DNA of 64,000 nucleotides, from positions 62,001 through 126,000 of the forward strand of contig NZ_JBNCMT010000010.1 of assembly GCF_049846925.1 (NCBI RefSeq). Reading direction: 5' to 3'. The position numbers were made by a program, and so were the translations under genes. Position 1 is the stretch's first letter, and every line of letters begins with the position of its first letter. The DNA comes from Brevibacillus_H sp049846925 (GTDB lineage Bacteria; Bacillota; Bacilli; Brevibacillales; Brevibacillaceae). The notes beneath the pieces are model-generated. The model saw only the letters and a list, made by a program, of their open reading frames with translations, had not been told where the DNA came from and did no database searches. Below are positions 43,009 to 52,311 of the stretch, piece after piece.

Positions 43009-43065
43009 ACATTCAGCCTGGTTCAACACCCCCAAAAAGAAGGGATTTTCCGACAATTACAAGAA

Positions 43066-43117
43066 TACTCCTCCTTCGATTTCTTTTTCTGTTGATTTCG
43101 AAGGGGGAGTACTTTTT
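43066..43117 (+). terminator. Terminator after the YeiH gene
   Basis: An ACTCCTCCTTCGA/TCGAAGGGGGAGT stem with a loop of about 19 nt is followed by ACTTTTTAT. Confidence 0.75.
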
Positions 43118-43295
43118 ATGGGCACTTTTCAAAGTGGCGGATACTTTACTTCTTTTGCTTAATTAATTTTACTGACTATTCCCTTAATTGAAATATTTTC
43201 ATATGACTCTCCAACAAAATGTGTTACTGTTAAACTAGTTAATTCTGCTATTCAATCTTCCTATTAACCAAGATTTGTTGAAAGAAGGGTCTATC

Positions 43296-44810
43296 TTGCC
43301 TATTTATCGATCCTTACTATTGATACTGATAAGAAACTATATCATTGGCTCGGCAATAGCAGTCTTATGTGTAGGTGGAGCACTGATTTTTACTACATTG
43401 CAGATAAAGAACTCTGAGCTATTCCATATCCTGCTCACAATCGTAATTTCACTACTTATCATGTTTATCCTGGAATATGCCATGTTCTCCAAACACCTGA
43501 AGCCAATTAAAACAGCTCTTTGTAGCACTAGTCCCAGCATGGATCATATTCGAATGGCCTTTTATCAGACACATAAATTACCGAATCTCTCTATTCAACG
43601 GATATTCGGCCCACACTTTCTTGGACTATCGATTCCGGCAATATCAATGACGATTTGGAACATCAATCAAGGCTTGCTGAGTCTTCCGTACTACTATGTA
43701 GGTCTGGCAACAGTAGGAGCATTCTTAATTGCTAGCATGCACGCCTTGATTGAGTTCTTTTTAACGACAGAAGCCATCAAGCCCATACTTGCCTACATTC
43801 AAAGCATGGCTCGCAACCTGCATGGATCTGACATTTCACTTGACGGAAAAGTGATCGTGACCATTCAACACAAGTTTCTATTAAGTGCTTTTTTGATTGG
43901 AACGGTTCCTCTTTTCCTGTTTAGCCTGGCAACTCAAATTCGGTTGCTGGAAGTTTCTCAAGAAATTAGTGCCAATTACTGGAGTTGGGCTGGTGTTATT
44001 TTACTGATTGGACTAGGCTTTTCTTCCCTTGGTGCATGGCTGCTCTCTCGTAACATCGAACAGCCCATTCGCCAGCTTTATGATGACATGGGCAAAGTGC
44101 AGGAAGGATCACTAGACGTACACGCACCCGATATTTATTCCGATGAATTCTCTCGATTGATAACCGGGTTCAATCACATGGTGCAAGGTTTACAAGAAAG
44201 AGAGATCATGAATAATCAGTTAATGGAAAGTTACTTCGCCACATTAGCGGCTGCACTTGATGCCCGAGATACCTATACTGCGGGTCATTCCTTTCGGGTA
44301 GCCAATTTTTCTGTGTGTATCGGACAGGCTGCTGGCCTTTCCACACAAGAGCTAAACCTGTTAAAGAAATCCGCTCTACTTCACGACATTGGTAAAATTG
44401 GTGTCCCTGATGACGTTCTGTTAAAAGACGGAAAACTATCAGATGAAGAATTTGCCCTGATTAAATATCATCCTGTTTTAGGGGAAAAAATCTTGCTACG
44501 CATTGAACCGCCAGATGCAATGGCCCCCCTCTTACCCGGTGTTCGCTCTCACCATGAACGGTTTGATGGCAAAGGCTATCCTGACGGTTTAGCAGGAGTC
44601 TCGATCCCGCTGTTTGGACGCATAATTGCAGTGGCAGATGCGTTTGATGCCATGACCTCTGATCGACCTTATCGAAAAGGGATGCCCGTTGAAAAGGCAC
44701 TGAAAATTCTACACGATGGAAAAGGAACACAGTGGGACCCTGAGTTTGCCCAACTGTTCATCGAATTCATGAGTCAAAGTGGTAACTATCAGATGGAGCG
44801 AATTTCATAG
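43296..44810 (+). CDS. Membrane HD-GYP domain protein (probable c-di-GMP phosphodiesterase)
   Basis: A 504-residue protein from TTG 43296, chosen for AGAAGGGT just upstream; a TTG 21 bp earlier lacks a site. Several membrane helices (about 12-60, 105-150 and 185-245) precede a HAMP segment (about 245-300). The HD-GYP domain has HSFRVANF, HDIGKIG (about residue 363), HHERFDGKGYPDGL and ADAFDAMTSDRPYR, all metal-binding and GYP positions intact. Hydrolysis of c-di-GMP to pGpG or GMP is the expected reaction. The signal is unknown. It stands alone about 150 bp before a two-component system. Confidence 0.9.
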   Translation: MPIYRSLLLILIRNYIIGSAIAVLCVGGALIFTTLQIKNSELFHILLTIVISLLIMFILEYAMFSKHLKPIKTALCSTSPSMDHIRMAFYQTHKLPNLSIQRIFGPHFLGLSIPAISMTIWNINQGLLSLPYYYVGLATVGAFLIASMHALIEFFLTTEAIKPILAYIQSMARNLHGSDISLDGKVIVTIQHKFLLSAFLIGTVPLFLFSLATQIRLLEVSQEISANYWSWAGVILLIGLGFSSLGAWLLSRNIEQPIRQLYDDMGKVQEGSLDVHAPDIYSDEFSRLITGFNHMVQGLQEREIMNNQLMESYFATLAAALDARDTYTAGHSFRVANFSVCIGQAAGLSTQELNLLKKSALLHDIGKIGVPDDVLLKDGKLSDEEFALIKYHPVLGEKILLRIEPPDAMAPLLPGVRSHHERFDGKGYPDGLAGVSIPLFGRIIAVADAFDAMTSDRPYRKGMPVEKALKILHDGKGTQWDPEFAQLFIEFMSQSGNYQMERIS

Positions 44811-44965
44811 AGCTACACGGACGGCAGGCAATGGCCTGCTGTTCTTTTTTCACTGCTGGTGTTTGGATAGATTCACAAGCAAGCGTATTTATAATTTGAT
44901 AAGATGGAAATAACAACCTAATTCTTGCGTACCTGTATACACATACCAATTGTAGGAGTACGAGT

Positions 44966-46333
44966 ATGATCACAATACTGATCGCCTTATGGGCTTTTGC
45001 GGTTCTTGTCCTTTTTACCGATCCGGGGAGAACCTCTATCCGTTGGGCCAGTGCAACGGCTTTTATTGGCGGCTTCGGTTTTTTTGCGGCCGTCCTGGAA
45101 GAGAATGTCTACCCGCTCTTTAGTGAACTTGCGGCACAAAATCCGCTTTTGTTTCACATCATCTGGGGTTCGTCTCGGGGATCCTCTTTTCTGTGTCAGA
45201 CAGGATTACCCTATGCCTTTCTCATGTTTGCCGTACATTCCAGTGATTTTTTGACAGCCAAAACAAAAAAGATCATTCAATACACAGCACTCATTCCTCC
45301 ACTCATCATGCTGATCATCACACCCATTTACCCGATACTTCAATTTCACTACGGGATTATGGTCAGTTGGGTGATTCCGTATTTCGTCAGCTCTTGTGCT
45401 CTGCTCGTTTATATGTATCGAATCGAAAAAGATCCGATCGTAAAAAGAAACCGGCTATTCAATAATATCCTTGTGATTGTGCCGCTGCTTTTCGTCTTTA
45501 CATTGCTCTACGTCATGCGCACGTTTAACAATTATGATGTTTGGCGTTACAATGCACTTATCGTCGGCATTCAATTCGTTCTTTTCTTATACATCAGCGT
45601 CAAATATGGCTTGCTCGGCGTGAAGCTCCGGCTGGAAAAACGCCGCCTCGACAGCGCGCTGAGAGCCATGACATCAGGTACTGCCATCGTCAATCACACG
45701 ATCAAGAATGAATTAGGGAAAATCAATTTATACGCCGACCGAATTCAGTCCTATGCTTCCGATGAAAAACAGCAGGAAATGCAGCGGGATATGAAGATTG
45801 TCATGCAATCGACCCAGAATATTCTCAACATGGTAAACAGGATACAAGGTCAAATTCAAGATATCGCGTTAAAAGAAGAAACGCTGTCGCTTCGCTCCAT
45901 CGTTGATCGTGTTCTTCAAGATATTAGACCTTATCTGGAGAAGTCTCGGGTAGAGGTCGCCCTTGACGTAGATGAACAAGTAGAAGTAACTTGTGACCCG
46001 ATCCATATTCGTGAGGTACTGACCAATCTCTCGATGAACAGTATCGAGGCAATGAAACAAGGAGGTACCCTTACCATCCAGACCCACTTGTCGAGAAAAC
46101 ATTTGGTCGTCATTGTCGGAGATACGGGAACAGGTATTGCAAAGGAAAATCTGCCATATGTACTAGACCCGTTCTTCTCCACAAAGAAAACCGGACAGAA
46201 CTTCGGACTGGGTTTATCGTATTGCTACAATGTCATGCAAAAACACCAAGGAGACCTTGAGATTCAAAGTGTGAAGGACGAAGGAACAACAATTTACCTT
46301 TACTTCCCCTTAAAACGGGTACATACCAGTTAA
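44966..46333 (+). CDS. Multi-pass membrane sensor histidine kinase
   Basis: A 455-residue kinase with about seven membrane helices in residues 1-215. The phosphoacceptor is probably His244 in NHTIKNELGKI, an H-x-x-K-N form rather than the common SHELRTP box. The ATP domain has NLSMNSIEAM (N box), GDTGTGI and FGLGLSY. GGAG lies 9 nt before the ATG. It is followed 25 bp later by a NarL-type response regulator. The membrane part suggests sensing inside or near the bilayer; no ligand is known. The next operon downstream is lipid-related, which may or may not be linked. Confidence 0.9.
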   Translation: MITILIALWAFAVLVLFTDPGRTSIRWASATAFIGGFGFFAAVLEENVYPLFSELAAQNPLLFHIIWGSSRGSSFLCQTGLPYAFLMFAVHSSDFLTAKTKKIIQYTALIPPLIMLIITPIYPILQFHYGIMVSWVIPYFVSSCALLVYMYRIEKDPIVKRNRLFNNILVIVPLLFVFTLLYVMRTFNNYDVWRYNALIVGIQFVLFLYISVKYGLLGVKLRLEKRRLDSALRAMTSGTAIVNHTIKNELGKINLYADRIQSYASDEKQQEMQRDMKIVMQSTQNILNMVNRIQGQIQDIALKEETLSLRSIVDRVLQDIRPYLEKSRVEVALDVDEQVEVTCDPIHIREVLTNLSMNSIEAMKQGGTLTIQTHLSRKHLVVIVGDTGTGIAKENLPYVLDPFFSTKKTGQNFGLGLSYCYNVMQKHQGDLEIQSVKDEGTTIYLYFPLKRVHTS

Positions 46334-46358
46334 TTCTTAATCTTAAAGGAGAGTCACC

Positions 46359-46997
46359 ATGGACCAAATACGGGTACTGGTTATTGAAGATGATCAGGAA
46401 TGGCGTAATGGATTAGTTGATTACGTAAACAAGGAAGCAGATTTAACTGTAGCTGGAACGGCGGACACAAAAGCGGGAGCATTGGAGCTATTTGGCCAAA
46501 TCGAGGCAGATGTTGTTTTACTGGACATTAACCTGACAGAAAACAATCTGGATGGCATTGAAATCGCTCTGGAGCTAACCTCCATCAAACCAGACTATAA
46601 AATCATCATGCTAACCTCACTGACAGCCGACGAGGTCATCGTCGATTCATTTTCTGCGGGAGCCGTGAACTATATCAGCAAGCTCAACTTTCGGGAAATC
46701 CCGGATGCGATCCGTTCAGCATACCATCAGCAATCGGCTATTCACCCAACCGCTGCGGCTGCTTTACGAAACGAACTATTGCGCCTGAAGCAGGAAGAAG
46801 ACCAGAAGCTGTTGTCCCCTTCCGAAAAGGAAATTCTGCATCTGGTACACCAGGGACAGACCCAGTCACAAATCGAAAAAACCTTGCATATCACGCAACG
46901 AACCATCAAAAACCACATCAATCGGATCCTCAAAAAATTGGGCACCAAAACGAGCAAAGAGGCCGCAGCCAAAGCAAAGCGTAAAAAGCTGTTTTAA
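46359..46997 (+). CDS. NarL/LuxR-type response regulator
   Basis: A 212-residue protein. The receiver has EDD at 10-12, phosphoacceptor Asp56 (VVLLDINLT) and Lys in YISKLNF. The C-terminal LuxR-type helix-turn-helix carries LSPSEKEILHLVHQGQTQSQIEKTL and ITQRTIKNHINRILKKLGT. AAAGGAGAG precedes the start. It forms a pair with the kinase before it. A short terminator follows. Confidence 0.93.
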   Translation: MDQIRVLVIEDDQEWRNGLVDYVNKEADLTVAGTADTKAGALELFGQIEADVVLLDINLTENNLDGIEIALELTSIKPDYKIIMLTSLTADEVIVDSFSAGAVNYISKLNFREIPDAIRSAYHQQSAIHPTAAAALRNELLRLKQEEDQKLLSPSEKEILHLVHQGQTQSQIEKTLHITQRTIKNHINRILKKLGTKTSKEAAAKAKRKKLF

Positions 46998-47030
46998 CAA
47001 CCTTCTTCATCGGAGGTTGTTTTTTATACC
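46998..47030 (+). terminator. Terminator of the kinase/NarL operon
   Basis: An AACAACCT/AGGTTGTT stem with a 10-nt loop is followed by TTTTAT. Confidence 0.75.
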
Positions 47031-47051
47031 TAGTCTTAATGACTAAGATCG

Positions 47052-47068
47052 TTAGTATCTGGTACTAA
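47052..47068. promoter_or_regulatory. FapR-like operator
   Basis: TTAGTATCTGGTACTAA is a near-perfect palindrome that closely matches the known FapR consensus (TTAGTAccTrgTACTAA type). It is nested in a wider inverted repeat (CCTAGTC at 47029 and GACTAGG at 47070), and a second inverted repeat, GGTACCAA/TTGGTACT, lies at 47076-47097. It is 100 bp before the acyltransferase gene. Confidence 0.65.
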
Positions 47069-47167
47069 CGACTAGGTACCAATAAAAGTTGGTACTTATG
47101 TAAAAACCCTCGATCGATAGAATTAAGACATAAGCAATTACTTTATTTTGTAAAGGTGAGGATTCAT

Positions 47168-49273
47168 ATGGTTATCCTTCTTTCGATCGTAAAGTTCTTC
47201 CTATCACTTCTTTATCGCATTCAATTCAAAGGCATTCATACAATCGATTTTTCCCGTCCTGTTCTCTTAACACCCAACCATGTATCGTTACTCGACGCAG
47301 TTGTATTGTTCTTATTCCTCCCGCATCAAGTCACATTCGTAGCAAATACCGAGATCGCCAAAAAGTTTTCCTTCTTCTTGAAGTTTCGTAAACACATCAC
47401 GGTTGATCCAATGAACCCATACTCCATGCGTCACATGATTCGGGCCATCAACAACGGCGAATCTCTCGTCATCTTCCCGGAAGGCCGTATTACGAGAACA
47501 GGCGGCCTGATGAAAATCTACAGCGGTGTCGGCTACATCGCCATGAAAACCGGTGTCAATGTGTATCCAATCATTATTAACGGTTTAGAACGCTCCACCT
47601 TCTCTTACTTGAAAGGAAAAATGCGACTTGTCTGGTTTCCAAAAGTAACTGTTACCGTATCGGAACCATTCACGCTTCAAAGACAGCCAAACGTCTCCAT
47701 GAGAGAACAAAAAGCGAATGCCAGCGACTTCATTATGCGCACCATGCAAAACGCACTTTTCCAAGCCCGTCATAAAGCCAACATCAACTTGTTCAACGAA
47801 TTGATCGAAGCAGCAAGCGTACACGGTCATGGCACAGAGATCGCCAAAGATATCACGGGCTCAGTCAATTATCGTAAACTTCTTATCGCCAGCTACATGC
47901 TCGGCAATAAATTCCGATCCCTGTTAACAGGCAATCAAACAGTGGGTGTGCTTCTCCCTAACTCAATAGGCCATGTAGCTACGTTGTTTTCACTGTTTCG
48001 CATCGGTAAAACACCAGCAATCCTTAACTTTTCACTTGGAGTACGCACGCTGCTCGATTGTTGTGAAACAGCCGAAGTGAATACTGTGATTACATCTCGC
48101 CAATTCATTGAGAAAGGAAAACTGGATCACCTGATTGCTGGCTTACAGGAGAAAGTGTCTATCCTATATTTGGAGGACATCAGAGGGCTTATTACAGGTT
48201 TGGATAAAGCTTCTGCATTTGTTTCCTATCTATCTAAAACGAAGGCTCAGGCTTCAACCAACGAACTGATTCTCTTCACATCGGGTAGTGAAAGCAAACC
48301 AAAAGGCGTAGTACTTTCTCATGACAACCTCTTTGCCAATATCCAGCAGGTTCGAAGTGTTATCGACTTCACTGCGAAGGACAAAATTTTGAATGCACTC
48401 CCGATGTTTCACAGCTTTGGACTTACGGCAGGCACGATTCTTCCTGTAGTAGCAGGTGTCCCAGTCTACCTTTACCCAAGTCCGCTTCATTACAAAGTCA
48501 TTGCTGAGCTTTGCTACGATCAAAATGTAAGTATTCTTTTCGGTACCTCAACATTCTTGGCTGGCTACGGAAGATATGCCCACCCATACGATTATTATGC
48601 CCTGCGCTATATTTTTGCTGGTGCTGAGAAGTTAAAAGACGACGTAAGACAATTGTGGCAGGATAAATTCGGTGTACGGATTTTCGAAGGCTATGGTGCA
48701 ACTGAAACAGCACCGATTCTTTCGCTCAATACTCCACTATCCAACAAAAGAGGCACAGTCGGCAGACTTTTGCCGGGGGTTCAATACAAACTGGAATCAG
48801 TTGATGGCATCGCAAATGGTGGACACCTGCTGGTTCAAGGGCCCAATGTGATGAAAGGATATTTGATCCACGGAGAAGGCTTCACACCTGCAGAGGAATG
48901 GTATCGTACAGGTGATTTGGTTGAATTGGATCAAGCAGGGTATGTAACGATTAAGTCCCGCCTCAAACGTTTTGCAAAAATTGGTGGAGAAATGGTATCA
49001 CTTAATCTCGTGGAAGAACTTGCTTCCCAATGCTTTGGTCATTCTGAAGTAGCAACCGTTTCCGTAAGTGATCAACGAAAAGGTGAAAGAATCATATTGT
49101 TCACTACCGACGCTGCTGCTCGTATCGATCAGTTCCGGACATTCCTGGTTGAGAAAGGATATTCACCTTTACTTGTCCCTTCCTCCTTGCGAGTACTAGA
49201 TGCTCTTCCTTTATTGGGTAGCGGAAAAACTGATTATGTAACGATCAAACAAATTGCTGAAAAAGGGGAATAA
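47168..49273 (+). CDS. Acyltransferase/acyl-ACP synthetase fusion (Aas-like)
   Basis: A 701-residue protein. The ATG at 47168 follows AAAGGTGAGG by 6 nt. The N-terminal domain (about 1-210) is a 1-acyl-glycerophosphate-type acyltransferase with NHVSLLD (catalytic His and Asp) and FPEGRITRTG. The C-terminal domain (about 225-700) is an AMP-forming acyl ligase with TSGSESKPKGVV, YGATETAP and a YRTGDLVELD segment. This order is that of Aas, which re-acylates lysophospholipids using ACP-bound fatty acid. The LplT-like transporter gene follows 5 bp later and supplies the lysophospholipid in the same scheme. FapR control is inferred from the operator. Confidence 0.9.
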   Translation: MVILLSIVKFFLSLLYRIQFKGIHTIDFSRPVLLTPNHVSLLDAVVLFLFLPHQVTFVANTEIAKKFSFFLKFRKHITVDPMNPYSMRHMIRAINNGESLVIFPEGRITRTGGLMKIYSGVGYIAMKTGVNVYPIIINGLERSTFSYLKGKMRLVWFPKVTVTVSEPFTLQRQPNVSMREQKANASDFIMRTMQNALFQARHKANINLFNELIEAASVHGHGTEIAKDITGSVNYRKLLIASYMLGNKFRSLLTGNQTVGVLLPNSIGHVATLFSLFRIGKTPAILNFSLGVRTLLDCCETAEVNTVITSRQFIEKGKLDHLIAGLQEKVSILYLEDIRGLITGLDKASAFVSYLSKTKAQASTNELILFTSGSESKPKGVVLSHDNLFANIQQVRSVIDFTAKDKILNALPMFHSFGLTAGTILPVVAGVPVYLYPSPLHYKVIAELCYDQNVSILFGTSTFLAGYGRYAHPYDYYALRYIFAGAEKLKDDVRQLWQDKFGVRIFEGYGATETAPILSLNTPLSNKRGTVGRLLPGVQYKLESVDGIANGGHLLVQGPNVMKGYLIHGEGFTPAEEWYRTGDLVELDQAGYVTIKSRLKRFAKIGGEMVSLNLVEELASQCFGHSEVATVSVSDQRKGERIILFTTDAAARIDQFRTFLVEKGYSPLLVPSSLRVLDALPLLGSGKTDYVTIKQIAEKGE

Positions 49274-49278
49274 AGCCT

Positions 49279-50490
49279 ATGAAGCCTCGGATACAACCGT
49301 TGCAGGCGCTCTATTTTACTCAGTTCCTATCTGCTTTTGCTGATAATATGATCTTGTTTGTCATCGCAAACTTACTCACGGAAAACGGCTTTTCTCCCGT
49401 ATCACTTGCACTTGTATCAATGGCATTCTTTATTCCTTATATCGTATTGGCTCCTTTTGTCGGGGCATTCGCCGACAAACAGCCAAAATCGGTTGTTCTC
49501 GTGATCGGAAATATCATCAAGGTACTTGGTGTCATCCTTCTACTCATTACAGATCATTCCAATATTTTGATGCTGATGCTCAGTTACTTTACCGTTGGGG
49601 TGGGAGCAGTCGTGTACTCTCCCGCCAAATACGGGATTTTGCCAGAGCTTACGCAAAATGAAACCGAGTTATTTCATGCGAACGCACGCATTGAAGCCTA
49701 CACAATCATCGCGATTTTGACGGGGATTGGTGGCGGCGGAGCGATTGCTTCCATGGTAAGCACACTGCAATCATCACTCATTTGCCTGGTTTTGTATCTC
49801 TTGTCTGCCGGGATGACCGCTTTTATCCCACGTATGAGAGGAAACAACAGCATCCGCTACGGACGTGAAGCCCGGAACTTTTTTGCTAATACCAGACTCT
49901 TGTTTGGGAAGCCTGAGACCAACCTATCATTGATTGGAACTGGTTCCTTCTGGATGACTTCTGCCGTAATGCGAATTGCCGTTCTTGCCTGGATTCCGAT
50001 CTCACTTGGTTTTAAAGCAAATGATATTGCCGTCTCTCTAATCCTTGCAACTACATCCATCGGTATTATTATCGGGGCTATCACATCGACCAAGCTAATC
50101 CCGCTCCAGAAGTTTTATCGCTCCACTTTTTATGGGTTCGGCATGATGGTTCTTATTTTCCTCTTCCCCTGGTTCCATGTAACTGCAATCGCTATTCTGT
50201 TCCTGTTAACCGTTGGCTTTATGGGTGGAGTTTTCATTGTACCGATGAATACCGTATTACAGGAAGAAGGAAAAAAAACAGTTGGGTCTGGCAAAACAAT
50301 CGCCGTACAGAACTTTGTGGAGAACTTGCTGATGCTGATCGGATCCGGTTGCTACTACTTGTTCATCTACCTTGGATTATCGATTTCTGGTGCGATTATC
50401 GCTCAAGGCGTTCTCTTCTTGTTCTTCCTTCTCTATCTTGGCATCGTCACTAAAAAAGTTCGGGCAAAGGTGTCTTCCTACTCTTCTTAA
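49279..50490 (+). CDS. LplT-like MFS transporter (lysophospholipid flippase)
   Basis: A 403-residue, 12-helix MFS protein. Motif A appears as GAFADKQPKSVV after helix 2. The gene is coupled to an Aas-like gene 5 bp before it, which is the arrangement of lplT-aas in other bacteria, and the order of the two genes is reversed here. LplT flips lysophospholipids across the membrane for Aas. In a Gram-positive cell with one membrane this means salvage of outer-leaflet lysolipid. The family assignment rests on context as much as sequence. Confidence 0.82.
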   Translation: MKPRIQPLQALYFTQFLSAFADNMILFVIANLLTENGFSPVSLALVSMAFFIPYIVLAPFVGAFADKQPKSVVLVIGNIIKVLGVILLLITDHSNILMLMLSYFTVGVGAVVYSPAKYGILPELTQNETELFHANARIEAYTIIAILTGIGGGGAIASMVSTLQSSLICLVLYLLSAGMTAFIPRMRGNNSIRYGREARNFFANTRLLFGKPETNLSLIGTGSFWMTSAVMRIAVLAWIPISLGFKANDIAVSLILATTSIGIIIGAITSTKLIPLQKFYRSTFYGFGMMVLIFLFPWFHVTAIAILFLLTVGFMGGVFIVPMNTVLQEEGKKTVGSGKTIAVQNFVENLLMLIGSGCYYLFIYLGLSISGAIIAQGVLFLFFLLYLGIVTKKVRAKVSSYSS

Positions 50491-50587
50491 CCAAATCATC
50501 CAACTAGTTCAGTTTGATTAATTGAGGATATTACTTTAGAATTATATGTATAAATCAATTAATAGAAGAGAGAGGAACCTACACACC

Positions 50588-51025
50588 ATGAAAAAACTAA
50601 TCATGCTACTGATTGCAGTTGCTTTCGTGTTTGCGCCAGTCGGTCTCAATTATGATCACGCTGATGCAGCGAAGAAAGGTTACAAATCTGGTACGAAAAC
50701 GTATGATTCTAACGTAACACCTAAACAGAATCAAACAAATCAGAACGTGAATGCGACAACAAATAAAAGTCCTGATTCACCATCGAAGTCAACTTCCGTA
50801 GGTAAATCCACAAGCAAAGGTTTAATGAAAGGCCTATTATATGGGGGAATTGCAGGGTTGTTGTTTGGTGCCTTGCTTGGTAACCTGGGTATTCTCGGAT
50901 CCATCCTTGGCTTTATGATCAATGTATTGGCGATCGTGTTCTTATTCTCCCTTGTTCGCAAAGGGTACCGTTATTACAAAGAACAAAAAAGAAAGCAGCA
51001 GGAACTTGAGTCATGGAAAAGATAA
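50588..51025 (+). CDS. Small secreted/membrane protein, unknown family
   Basis: A 145-residue protein from ATG 50588 with GAGAGG 12 nt upstream. A signal peptide (about 1-27) ends near ADA. A low-complexity Asn/Gln/Lys/Ser stretch (about 40-75) is followed by a Gly-rich membrane segment (about 78-125) and a charged tail (KEQKRKQQELESWKR). The Gly-rich helix pair resembles the membrane part of Tim44-like proteins, but the Tim44 domain itself is absent. The 3' end overlaps the next gene by 13 bp. No function can be assigned. Confidence 0.75.
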   Translation: MKKLIMLLIAVAFVFAPVGLNYDHADAAKKGYKSGTKTYDSNVTPKQNQTNQNVNATTNKSPDSPSKSTSVGKSTSKGLMKGLLYGGIAGLLFGALLGNLGILGSILGFMINVLAIVFLFSLVRKGYRYYKEQKRKQQELESWKR

Positions 51026-51312
51026 AAATCTCCGAGCAAGAATTGGTAAATGCGATCTGTCTGCAAGTCGCATCCAAAAAGCAGATCCAACCGAACGCTG
51101 TATCTGTAGAGCTCATGTGGGATGAAGACTATGGATTCTCCGCTGAGGTATATGTTTTGGAGCGAAAACAGGTTTTTATCGAGGCAAATCTCATCGAAGC
51201 CATCCGTTTTTGGCTCGAAACACAACTGCATCGCAATCCGTATGCTGCCGCAGTGGAGCTTGTACTTGATGAAAACGAAGGAATCATCGCATTCGCCACA
51301 TACCATGGATAA
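51013..51312 (+). CDS. YxcD-like small protein (DUF2653)
   Basis: A 99-residue protein. The ELMWDEDYGFSAEV and AAVELVLDENEGIIAF segments match the small YxcD/DUF2653 family of Bacilli, whose function is unknown to me. It overlaps the preceding gene by 13 bp, and AGGAACTTGAG upstream could act as its ribosome site within that gene. The protein is acidic and has no membrane segment. Confidence 0.75.
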   Translation: MEKIKISEQELVNAICLQVASKKQIQPNAVSVELMWDEDYGFSAEVYVLERKQVFIEANLIEAIRFWLETQLHRNPYAAAVELVLDENEGIIAFATYHG

Positions 51313-51342
51313 GAGGTAGTAAGAAGCTGTTCACTTAATAGC

Positions 51343-51396
51343 AAAGCCAACCATCTTCTAGCTGATAAAAGCTGAAATGGTTGGCTTTATTTTTTT
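51343..51396 (+). terminator. Terminator after the YxcD-like gene
   Basis: An AAAGCCAACCAT/ATGGTTGGCTTT stem with a 22-nt loop is followed by ATTTTTTT. Confidence 0.85.
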
Positions 51397-51400
51397 CTGT

Positions 51401-51422
51401 GAAAAACGTCTCGACGTTTTTC
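51401..51422. repeat. Inverted repeat 10-2-10
   Basis: GAAAAACGTC and its exact reverse complement are separated by TC. It lies in the gap between two convergent genes, 30 bp before a larger palindrome. Confidence 0.6.
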
Positions 51423-51452
51423 ATGAAGGTTGATGTGACTGCTCGCGGTCAG

Positions 51453-51480
51453 CAAATAAACGGTCATGACCGTTTATTTG
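51453..51480. repeat. Perfect 28-bp palindrome at the lipoprotein gene stop
   Basis: Fourteen bases starting CAAATAAACGGTCA are followed at once by their exact reverse complement. It spans the stop codon of the lipoprotein gene (51474-51476) and could act as its terminator or as a protein-binding site. Confidence 0.75.
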
Positions 51481-52295
51481 ATTTCTTCAAAAGTTGCATC
51501 ATACAGGCGGAACATGGTTTTGTAATTGGATTCATCCACTTTGATCCCCACATCTAAACGACCCGTGATACGAAGGGGCCCTCCTGTAAAACGCAGCCCT
51601 TCTTTTTCTTTGACAAAAACAATCATGATCTTGTTCCAATACGTCTCGTCCCCGTTGTCAAACGGACATTCTGCTCCTGGTGCCGGTATTAACAAAAACC
51701 AACCTCCATCAAACGATAGTACCTCCCCCATAAACCCGTCAATCACGACCTGTCGTCCTTGCAGATCCCAGAATTTTTGCGAGGGTGTATTTTGTAGCTC
51801 GTTATCAAAAAACTCATTCCACGATAATTGGTTGCTTCTCTTCTCGGACACCTTTGCTGGAGAGGTTGGCTGTTGAACAGGCACTGGTTGGGTTACAGAT
51901 TGGGGCACTGATTCGGCCACTGTTTGGGATACCGGCTTCGGGTTGGACATGGCTTTCGGTACCGATTCAGCGGGACTCTTTGCTGGAACCGGCTTGTTCG
52001 GTATTGGTGGCGAGCTTTGGTTTGTTATTATTGTTGTTGGTGGTGGTGTGCTAGTTGGATTGGGAGCAGGCTGTTGTTGTGGCGGTTGCTGCGACTGTTG
52101 TGGCTGCTGCTGTTCTGGCTGCTGCTCCTGCACCTTCGGAATTTCATGGGCTTGTGACGCCTGAGATGCCTTCCCCTTTTCCAGTTCCGCTAAGGTAGCA
52201 CCACCCGTTGACTTGATTTGTGATTGCGGAGCCGTTCCACACGCTGATGTTAGCAAGCCGCAAATGACGGCCATCCAAACCATTTTCATTTTCAT
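51474..52295 (-). CDS. Pro/Gln-rich lipoprotein with DUF3299-like C-terminal domain
   Basis: A 273-residue lipoprotein. The ATG at 52295 is chosen for AGGTGA 7 nt upstream. The signal peptide ends in the lipobox LTSAC (Cys about residue 19). Residues about 45-160 are low-complexity Gln, Pro, Ser and Val, likely a flexible spacer through the wall. The C-terminal domain (about 165-273) has WDLQGRQVVIDGFMG and FLLIPAPGAECPFD, resembling small OB-like DUF3299 domains found beside MacB-type zinc or metal ABC systems. The permease and ATPase genes directly upstream complete the set. Metal handling is an inference. Confidence 0.75.
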   Translation of the reverse strand: MKMKMVWMAVICGLLTSACGTAPQSQIKSTGGATLAELEKGKASQASQAHEIPKVQEQQPEQQQPQQSQQPPQQQPAPNPTSTPPPTTIITNQSSPPIPNKPVPAKSPAESVPKAMSNPKPVSQTVAESVPQSVTQPVPVQQPTSPAKVSEKRSNQLSWNEFFDNELQNTPSQKFWDLQGRQVVIDGFMGEVLSFDGGWFLLIPAPGAECPFDNGDETYWNKIMIVFVKEKEGLRFTGGPLRITGRLDVGIKVDESNYKTMFRLYDATFEEIK

Positions 52296-52311
52296 CCTCA
52301 CTTCACCTGCC

